In this document: in pieces, positions 34,134 through 39,984 of the stretch | Numbering within the stretch: position 1 is the stretch's first letter | Layout of the letters: the number at the start of each line of letters is the position of its first letter | Origin: an uncultured Pelagibacteraceae bacterium | GTDB lineage: Bacteria; Pseudomonadota; Alphaproteobacteria; Pelagibacterales; Pelagibacteraceae | DNA length: 39,984 bases | Assembly: GCA_902546145.1 (NCBI GenBank) | Contig: CACCIT010000006.1 | Location: forward strand, 1-39,984 | Reading direction: 5' to 3' | Program-made: the position numbers and the translations under genes | Notes under the pieces: generated by a model | The model's database searches: none | What the model was told of the DNA's origin: nothing | The model's input: only the letters and a program-made list of their open reading frames with translations

Positions 34134-35414
34134 ATGGCTATTACATACTTAAAAAAATCACCAAAAACATCATCAACTGACGATACAAAAACTAGAGAAA
34201 TAGTTGAAAATATTCTTAAGGATATTGAAACAAGCAAAGAAGAAGGTTGCAAAGAACTTTCTAAAAAATTTGATAAGTATGAAGGTGAAGTAGTTATCTC
34301 TAAAGAAAAAATTGAAGATATTAAAAAAAATTTAGATCAAAAAACAAAAGATGATGTCCAGTTTGCTCATGAAAGAGTGAGAAAATTTGCGGAAGCTCAA
34401 TTAAAAAATTATGGTCAAGATTTTGAAGTTGAATTGTCTGAAGGTTTATATGCGGGTCAAAGATTAATTCCTGTTAATACAGCTGGATGTTATGTACCCG
34501 CTGGAAGATATGCTCACATCGCATCTGCAGTAATGAGTGTAACAACTGCTAAAGTTGCTGGGGTTAAAAATATTTTAGTATGTAGCTCTCCAAAACCTGA
34601 TGTTGGGGTTCATCCAACTATTGTTTACACAGCTGATCTTTGTGGTGCAGATGTAATTATGAATTTAGGTGGTGTTCAAGCAATTGCTGCAATGACAAAT
34701 GGTTTATTTGGAAATGCTCCAGCCGATATATTGGTAGGTCCTGGAAACCAATTTGTTGCTGAAGCTAAAAGAATTTTATTTGGTAAAGTAGGTATCGATT
34801 TATTTGCAGGTCCGACAGAAATTGGAATTATTGCTGATGAAAACGCAGATCCAGAAATCGTTGCAGTAGATTTAGTTGGACAAGCAGAACATGGGTACAA
34901 TTCACCAGCTTGGCTTTGGACAACAAGTAAAGAATTAGCGGAAAAAGTTATTAAAAGAGTGCCTGAGCTTATTGCTGATCTTCCTGAGTTACCAAGAACT
35001 AATGCTGAAGCTGCTTGGAGAGATTACGGAGAAGTTGTTCTTTGTGATACAGACGAGGAAATGGCTACTATTAGTGATGAGTACGCACCAGAACACTTAG
35101 AAGTTCAAACTAAAAACTTAGAATGGTTTCACAAAAGATTAAAAAATTATGGTTCTTTATTTATTGGTGAAGAAACAACTGTTGCTTATGGTGATAAATG
35201 TTCAGGAACAAACCATATTCTTCCGACTAAAGGTGCTGGAAGATATACGGGTGGTTTGTTTGTTGGTAAGTTTATCAAAACTTTAAGTTTCCAAAGAATG
35301 ACTAAAGAATCTACTGAACTTGTTGGAGCAGCTGCTGCTAGACTTTCAAGATATGAAGGGATGGAAGCTCATGCAAGAACTGGTGATGTTAGATTGAAAA
35401 AATACGGTTACTAA
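34134..35414 (+). CDS. HisD-family dehydrogenase, probably sulfopropanediol 3-dehydrogenase (HpsN)-like
   Basis: 426 residues. The HisD catalytic set is intact: Q and H in VGQAEHGY, E-H in APEHLEV, D and H in GDKCSGTNHILPT, and the last metal histidine in MEAHART. Several stretches differ from biosynthetic HisD and match the paralogue group that includes HpsN: CYVPAGRYAHIASA, AWRDYGEVVLCDT, ETTVAYGDK (GDY in HisD) and the YGSLFIGEE segment. HpsN oxidises 2,3-dihydroxypropane-1-sulfonate to sulfolactate with NAD. No other his genes are nearby. AAGGAG gives a strong ribosome site. True histidinol dehydrogenase activity cannot be excluded. Confidence 0.75.
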   Translation: MAITYLKKSPKTSSTDDTKTREIVENILKDIETSKEEGCKELSKKFDKYEGEVVISKEKIEDIKKNLDQKTKDDVQFAHERVRKFAEAQLKNYGQDFEVELSEGLYAGQRLIPVNTAGCYVPAGRYAHIASAVMSVTTAKVAGVKNILVCSSPKPDVGVHPTIVYTADLCGADVIMNLGGVQAIAAMTNGLFGNAPADILVGPGNQFVAEAKRILFGKVGIDLFAGPTEIGIIADENADPEIVAVDLVGQAEHGYNSPAWLWTTSKELAEKVIKRVPELIADLPELPRTNAEAAWRDYGEVVLCDTDEEMATISDEYAPEHLEVQTKNLEWFHKRLKNYGSLFIGEETTVAYGDKCSGTNHILPTKGAGRYTGGLFVGKFIKTLSFQRMTKESTELVGAAAARLSRYEGMEAHARTGDVRLKKYGY

Positions 35415-35438
35415 ACAATTTATTAAATAGGATTTTAT

Positions 35439-35804
35439 ATGAAAAAATTTGAAGAAGTAATGAGCGTCAGCAATGAAATTGAAAACATCACTGCTGAAGA
35501 AGCAAAGAAGAAATTAAATGATCCTAATGTTCAATTTATTGATGTTAGAGATAAAGAAAGTTTTTCTAAAGGGACTATTGGAAATGCAATGCATTTAGAT
35601 AGAGGTTTGCTAGAATTTTACTTGGCTGAAGGAAGTCCTATTGAAAACGATACTTTTAAAAATAATCCTGACAAAGAATATGTTGTATTTTGTGGTTTAG
35701 GTGGTCAAGGAACTCTTGCTACAAAAACAATGAAAGAAATGGGAATTAAAAACGTTAAAAATATTACAGGCGGTATGTCTGAATGGGATAAGTTAAAAGA
35801 TTAG
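35439..35804 (+). CDS. Single-domain rhodanese-like sulfurtransferase
   Basis: 121 residues. The rhodanese fold has FIDVRDKESFSKGTIGNAMHL (CH2A-like), then the active loop VFCGLGGQGTLATKTM with the single catalytic cysteine, and the ending NITGGMSEW. It could accept sulfane sulfur or act on sulfite/thiosulfate in the cytoplasm. It follows the HisD-type gene by 24 bp on the same strand. Its 3' end overlaps the convergent SnoaL gene by 4 bp. Confidence 0.88.
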   Translation: MKKFEEVMSVSNEIENITAEEAKKKLNDPNVQFIDVRDKESFSKGTIGNAMHLDRGLLEFYLAEGSPIENDTFKNNPDKEYVVFCGLGGQGTLATKTMKEMGIKNVKNITGGMSEWDKLKD

Positions 35805-36886
35805 TCCTTAATTAAATCTAAAACATCAACACCTATTTGCTTAAGTATATGTATTAAGTCTATAGGTACCCAGTTTTCTCTAATTTTACCTTCGTGGTGA
35901 TGGTAAAAATCCATTACTCTCATAGTTACGTTTTGATTATCAGATTTGTATCCTAACCAGTCATCTGATCCATAAACTGCTTGAATGCTATGCCAGCCAG
36001 CAGTCATTGAAAAATTTCCATCACCAAGTTCACAGTAATGTCCTAGTTTCCAATAATTTCTTTCTTTAAAAGTTTTTCTAAATGGTAACTGATGATTATC
36101 AACAAATCCCTCTAGGTTTCTTCCTGTACCTATTCCACTTGGTCCATACCATATCATTTTATCATGCCAAAATTCACTTTGTGGATGATTAATTAATTTT
36201 TCTTTTAATTCTTTATCTGAATTAGTTTCCAACTCTGGCTTTATGTTCAAGCTTCTTTGCATTGTTAAAGATTGGTCTAAACTTGCTTCAGAAACTTTCA
36301 TATCTTTTTCAAAATAATTTACACCATCGGTATTAATTGGATTTAGCCAATTTCCCTCTGAACCTCTTGAAGGTTTAATTGGATTTTTTCCTGTTTGAAA
36401 TATAAAATCTAATAAATCAATTAAGATATAGCTCTCTACAATTTTATCATTTTTCAATTCATGGACTTCACAGCATTTAAGATTTACCATTTTATTAATT
36501 GGCTTTATTCCGAATATAGATTTCTTGAATGTTCCTGAAAGCATAGATACTGATCCAACTTGAACTTTGTCTCTAAATGTACCTCCAATGACTATTTGTT
36601 CTCTCCTCTCAATGTCTGGGAAAGCTTCAAATAAAGGTAGCCAAAATTTTTCTTTAAAAGTATTTGCACCCTCAAATTCATTAACAGGGTGAAAACAATT
36701 AACTTTTACATCTTTATCAAAATAATTTTCTATGTTTTGATCTAATTTAGATATTCCACCTTCTATGATTGTTTTTAAGTAGCCTCTTACTTTTGTTTTA
36801 TTATTGAAATTTTCTTCAGGTGTAATTTCTAATTTTTTTACACCTTGCTGTTCTTTTAAACCTGTATCAAATTGTTGTATTGGCAT
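35801..36886 (-). CDS. Double SnoaL-like (NTF2-fold) protein
   Basis: 361 residues containing two SnoaL-type cone folds, roughly residues 30-165 (YFDKDVKVNCFHPVNEFEG, then KCCEVHELKNDKIVESYILID) and 210-355 (FWHDKMIWYGPSGIGTGRNL, then MRVMDFYHHHEGKIRENWVPID). Such domains occur in polyketide cyclases, hydrolases and isomerases without cofactors. No signal peptide. It is divergent (49 bp) from the cupin gene, whose operon ends with another double SnoaL protein. I cannot assign a reaction. Confidence 0.75.
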   Translation of the reverse strand: MPIQQFDTGLKEQQGVKKLEITPEENFNNKTKVRGYLKTIIEGGISKLDQNIENYFDKDVKVNCFHPVNEFEGANTFKEKFWLPLFEAFPDIERREQIVIGGTFRDKVQVGSVSMLSGTFKKSIFGIKPINKMVNLKCCEVHELKNDKIVESYILIDLLDFIFQTGKNPIKPSRGSEGNWLNPINTDGVNYFEKDMKVSEASLDQSLTMQRSLNIKPELETNSDKELKEKLINHPQSEFWHDKMIWYGPSGIGTGRNLEGFVDNHQLPFRKTFKERNYWKLGHYCELGDGNFSMTAGWHSIQAVYGSDDWLGYKSDNQNVTMRVMDFYHHHEGKIRENWVPIDLIHILKQIGVDVLDLIKD

Positions 36887-36935
36887 TTATAATAATTTAA
36901 GTAGGGTTAATATCATAATTCAATTAGAAAAACAT

Positions 36936-37880
36936 ATGGAAAATAGGTTAGCAAAATTTAATGAGCTAGTTCCAAGCACACTACCCTTTGTGGAAGGAAA
37001 ACTTGAAGGTCACAAAGAAAGAAAAAATTATTCTATAGTTGGACCTGGTGTAGCTGAAGATAGCAAACAATTTATAAAAATTGCTATGCCTCATAGTTTT
37101 AATTTAGGCGCTGTGTCAGCACTTCCCCAAAATGGTTCGGGCCTACATAGTCATACAACTGCAGAAGTATTTGTTATTTATTCTGGTAGATGGAGATTTT
37201 ATTGGGGAGCAGAAGGAAAAGATGAAACAATTTTGAATGCTGGTGACATAATTTCAATGCCAACTAACATGTTTAGAGCATTTGAAAACGCAGGTGACGA
37301 AGAAGGATTAATTTTTGTTGTTTTAGGTGGAGATGATCCTGGAATTATAACTTGGGTTCCAAGTGTTTTGGAAAAAGCAAAAAAAACTGGTATGGCACTT
37401 TTAAATGATAATTCGTTAATTGATTTATCTATTAATCAAATTCCAGAGGGAAAAACAATTCTTGAGCCTATTTCTCAAGAAGAAATAAAAAAATTTGATA
37501 ACTACAAATTAGATCAACTAGAAAAATTTATATGTAAAGGTAATGAAAATTCAAAATATGAGAATAAACTAAATGAGAATATTAATTTAATTCAAATTCT
37601 TGGAAATAAATTTGAAAAGAAGGAATTCTCTCCAGTTATAAATCAAGATACAGGATTTAATCTTTCAATATTAAAATCCAGTAAAGGCCATATTGCTAAT
37701 TTAAAATTTGAAAAACCTACAATAATGTTCTCAAGAACTGGAAAATGGGAAATAATGATTGATGATTTTCAGTGTGTTTTGAATGCTAAAGATACAATTT
37801 CTATTCCAATTAATTCTAACGTTAATATTAAAATAGATGAAAATGAGGAATGTTACTTAAATTGTGTAACACAAATCTAA
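36936..37880 (+). CDS. Two-domain cupin protein with a degenerate second half
   Basis: 314 residues from the ATG at 36936. An earlier in-frame ATG would run through the divergent gene and adds non-protein-like residues. The first cupin (about 60-140) has motif 1 as G-SGLHSHTTAEVFVIYSG, with two His and one Glu metal ligands, but motif 2 reads PTNMFRAFEN, with Arg where the fourth ligand His normally lies. The second cupin (about 235-310) lacks metal histidines. The metal site is therefore probably changed or non-catalytic. The gene's stop overlaps the next start (TAATG), a tightly coupled operon. Confidence 0.75.
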   Translation: MENRLAKFNELVPSTLPFVEGKLEGHKERKNYSIVGPGVAEDSKQFIKIAMPHSFNLGAVSALPQNGSGLHSHTTAEVFVIYSGRWRFYWGAEGKDETILNAGDIISMPTNMFRAFENAGDEEGLIFVVLGGDDPGIITWVPSVLEKAKKTGMALLNDNSLIDLSINQIPEGKTILEPISQEEIKKFDNYKLDQLEKFICKGNENSKYENKLNENINLIQILGNKFEKKEFSPVINQDTGFNLSILKSSKGHIANLKFEKPTIMFSRTGKWEIMIDDFQCVLNAKDTISIPINSNVNIKIDENEECYLNCVTQI

Positions 37881-38842
37881 TGAAAGGTTTTGATCCAAAA
37901 TATAAAAACTTTCCTGATTACATACTTAAAATAACTAAACAAATTTGGGAGAACAAAGATGTTGAGTCTATTGGTCAATTTTATAGCGATAACATTCCAG
38001 TTAGATCACCTTTTGGTGTCACGTATGGAAACAAACCTGTGATTGATGCTACTTATGCGACCTTAAAAGAATTTCCTAACAGACAATTGCTTGGAGAAGA
38101 TGTGATTTGGAATGGAAATGATGATATCGGTTATCATTCATCTCATAGAATTTTAAGTAAAGGAACACATCTTGGTGATGGCTCATACGGCAAACCAACT
38201 GGTAAAGATATTTATTATAGAGTAATTGCTGATTGTGCATGTAAAAATAATCAAGTCTATGATGAATGGATTGTTCGTGATCAAGGTGCAATGGTAAGAC
38301 AAATAGGATTTACACCGAAAGATTTTGCTCAAATGCTTATAGATAAAGAAGGCGGCGTTGAAAAAGCAAAACAATTATTTAATTCAAATTCTGAGATGAA
38401 TTCAGATTACAAACAAGGCGTTGTACCTGTTGATTCTGCTGGAGGTAAATACTCCAAAATATTAAAAAATATCTTTAAAGATGATTATGATTTTTCAGAT
38501 TATGCAAGAGCTGTAACTATTTATTGGCCTGGAAACAAAATTGGGCATGGAAGAGAGGATATAATCAAATTTTGGAATGCTTTGAAAAATACTTTGAGTG
38601 ATATGAGGTTTTCTGTTGAGCACATTGGTTATTTAGAAGAACCAGACAAAAATCCTAAAGCATCAATACGATGGTTTCTGGAAGGTAAACACTCTAAAGA
38701 CACTGAAGAATTTGGAGAAAAATCAAATAAAAATATTTTTATAATGGGTATAAACCATGCAGAAATAATTGAGGGAAATGTTATAAGAGAATGGGTTTTG
38801 TTTGACGAGGTTGCAATTTGGAAACAAATTTTAATGAAATAA
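37880..38842 (+). CDS. Double SnoaL-like (NTF2-fold) protein, second copy
   Basis: 320 residues from the ATG at 37880, which overlaps the cupin stop (TAATG); an ATG ten codons earlier lies inside the cupin gene. Two SnoaL-type folds are seen: about 15-155 (IWENKDVESIGQFYSDNIPV, then VYDEWIVRDQGAMVRQIG) and 180-320 (DDYDFSDYARAVTIYWPGNK, then IIEGNVIREWVLFDEVAIW). It resembles the divergent double SnoaL protein in layout but not closely in sequence. It is followed 3 bp later by the MetE-like gene. Function unknown. Confidence 0.75.
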   Translation: MKGFDPKYKNFPDYILKITKQIWENKDVESIGQFYSDNIPVRSPFGVTYGNKPVIDATYATLKEFPNRQLLGEDVIWNGNDDIGYHSSHRILSKGTHLGDGSYGKPTGKDIYYRVIADCACKNNQVYDEWIVRDQGAMVRQIGFTPKDFAQMLIDKEGGVEKAKQLFNSNSEMNSDYKQGVVPVDSAGGKYSKILKNIFKDDYDFSDYARAVTIYWPGNKIGHGREDIIKFWNALKNTLSDMRFSVEHIGYLEEPDKNPKASIRWFLEGKHSKDTEEFGEKSNKNIFIMGINHAEIIEGNVIREWVLFDEVAIWKQILMK

Positions 38843-38845
38843 ATT

Positions 38846-39973
38846 ATGAGTAAAATTAAAACAACGCATGTAGGAAGTTTACCAAGATCAAATGAGTTAT
38901 CCGACCTGTTATTCAAAAAAGATCAAAAAAAGAAAATAGATTTAAATCAATTTGATGAAATTGTTCAAAGAGATGTAGATAATATTGTTAAAAAACAAAT
39001 AGAGGTTGGAATTGACTATATTAGTGATGGTGAAATGTCTAAGATTAGCTATGCAACTTATGTTAAAGATAGAATTGATGGCTTTTCAGGGGAGAGTGAA
39101 AGAAAAGCGCCAAAAGATTTAGATGACTTTCCATCTTTTAAAGAAAGAATTGCAAGAACAGGTGGTACTCCTACTTACACAAGACCTTGTTGTACAAGTG
39201 AATTAAAAATTAAAGATAAGACTTCTTTAACAAAAGATATAAATAATTTTAAACAAGCTTTAGAAAAAAATAATCATAAATATGCGTTCATGAATGCTGC
39301 TTCTCCAGGAGTTATTTCAGCTTTCTTGCCCAATAAATTTTATAAAAATGATGATGAATATTTAGAAAATTTATCTAACCTGATGAAAGATGAATATGAA
39401 GAAATTACATCAAATGGATTAAAGCTTCAGTTAGATTGTCCAGATTTAGCACTTGCAAGACACATGACTTTTAAGGATTTATCTGAGGATGAATTTTTAA
39501 TAAGAGCAGAAAAACAAATAGAATGTTTAAACAACGCTATTAGTAATATTGATAGCTCCAAAATAAGAATGCACATTTGCTGGGGTAATTATGAAGGACC
39601 CCATTTACACGATATTGCGCTAGAAAAAATTATGCCAATAGCTTTAAAGGCAAATATACAAACCTACTTAATTGAGTCGTCAAATCCAAGACATTCTCAT
39701 GAGTGGCAAATTTTTGAAAATTTAAAAATTCCAAAAAATAAAATAATTGCTCCTGGAGTAATCGACTCAACCACAAACTTTGTCGAACATCCCGAGGTTG
39801 TAAAAAATAGAATTGTAACTTATTCAAAAGTAATTGAGAAAGATCAACTGGTTGCTGGAACAGATTGTGGTTTTAGCACCTTTGCTGGCTTTGGAAATGT
39901 TGATGAAAATATTGTTTATAAGAAGCTAGAGTCTTTGGTACATGGCGCAGAACTTGCGTCAAAAGTGATTTAA
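38846..39973 (+). CDS. Stand-alone MetE C-terminal-like (cobalamin-independent methyltransferase) protein
   Basis: 375 residues forming the catalytic zinc barrel of MetE without its N-terminal half. It opens TTHVGSLPRSNEL, has ISDGEMSK, LQLDCPDLALARH, the zinc ligands H243-x-C245 in MHICWGN, and C341 in GTDCGFSTF. In this superfamily the zinc binds a thiol or thiolate substrate for alkyl transfer. Proteins of this size include core methionine synthases and epoxyalkane:coenzyme M transferases. The last gene of the cupin-SnoaL operon, it may transfer a methyl or other carbon group from a compound processed by its partners. The specific donor and acceptor are unknown. Confidence 0.82.
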   Translation: MSKIKTTHVGSLPRSNELSDLLFKKDQKKKIDLNQFDEIVQRDVDNIVKKQIEVGIDYISDGEMSKISYATYVKDRIDGFSGESERKAPKDLDDFPSFKERIARTGGTPTYTRPCCTSELKIKDKTSLTKDINNFKQALEKNNHKYAFMNAASPGVISAFLPNKFYKNDDEYLENLSNLMKDEYEEITSNGLKLQLDCPDLALARHMTFKDLSEDEFLIRAEKQIECLNNAISNIDSSKIRMHICWGNYEGPHLHDIALEKIMPIALKANIQTYLIESSNPRHSHEWQIFENLKIPKNKIIAPGVIDSTTNFVEHPEVVKNRIVTYSKVIEKDQLVAGTDCGFSTFAGFGNVDENIVYKKLESLVHGAELASKVI

Positions 39974-39984
39974 TTTCCTCTTTA

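Noticed and set aside
34134-35414. Plain biosynthetic hisD call
   Set aside because: Catalytic residues fit either, but the motif wording, lack of other his genes and neighbours favour the HpsN-type paralogue group; kept as the alternative.
36804-36935. Upstream extension of the cupin protein to an ATG at 36804
   Set aside because: It would overlap the divergent SnoaL gene and add a Cys/Phe-rich stretch unlike a cupin N-terminus; the ATG at 36936 fits the fold.
37850-37879. Ten-codon upstream start for the second SnoaL protein
   Set aside because: Inside the cupin frame; the TAATG overlap at 37880 is the usual coupling arrangement in this window.
38843-38845. SAM-type riboswitch before the MetE-like gene
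   Set aside because: Only 3 bp separate it from the upstream gene, so there is no room for an aptamer; none of the other gaps showed a riboswitch I recognise.

Overview
The window looks like a piece of a SAR11-type (Candidatus Pelagibacter) marine alphaproteobacterial chromosome. The DNA is strongly AT-rich, genes are packed with gaps of a few bases or with 1-12 bp overlaps, regulators are few, and the content is dominated by high-affinity uptake systems (TTT, ABC and TRAP) coupled to small catabolic modules. This assignment is by gene content and style; no marker gene (rRNA, for example) is present. I see no phage, insertion sequence, CRISPR array or long repeat. No stretch over 300 bp lacks a gene.

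Layout. (1) 1-2059: the start of a TctC-type binding protein gene, divergent from an IclR-family regulator and an AbrB-family membrane protein, with twin palindromic operators between them. (2) 2049-4190: a family 9 glycosyltransferase, a DUF6165 protein and a PhyH-type dioxygenase. (3) 4192-7555: a basic amino-acid type ABC importer (binding protein plus two permeases, no ATPase here) behind a fused SpeD-SpeE polyamine enzyme. (4) 7640-12175: a fused class II aldolase/short-chain dehydrogenase, then mtnA, mtnP and apt. Together with SpeD-SpeE these could form a closed loop for recycling methylthioadenosine by aldol cleavage (a 'DHAP shunt'). (5) A tRNA with CAU anticodon at 12177-12253, then a very AT-rich stretch with a methyltransferase, a dimethylglycine/sarcosine dehydrogenase-like flavoprotein and two sugar-nucleotide epimerases (12380-17659). 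(6) 17718-24167: a taurine module with alanine dehydrogenase, taurine:pyruvate aminotransferase and TauABC; TauC carries a very large N-terminal extension. (7) 24186-30981: a TRAP transporter divergent from an aldehyde dehydrogenase, epoxide hydrolase and Ldh_2-type dehydrogenase operon. (8) 30970-32240: a tiny membrane-anchored protein and a regulator with two helix-turn-helix regions and its own twin operators. (9) 32233-35804: a BASS transporter, a phosphotransacetylase-like protein, a HisD paralogue resembling sulfopropanediol dehydrogenase, and a rhodanese. (10) 35801-39973: an unrecognised cluster of two double-SnoaL proteins, a degenerate bicupin and a stand-alone MetE C-terminal-like protein.

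The strongest candidates for something undescribed are the SpeDE / aldolase-SDR / MtnA / MtnP / Apt neighbourhood and the SnoaL-cupin-SnoaL-MetE cluster. A recurrent regulatory theme is that all three binding-protein genes followed by their own permease or ATPase genes in this window (at 5606, 20417 and 26069) have a stem-loop just after the binding-protein gene, before the rest of the operon.
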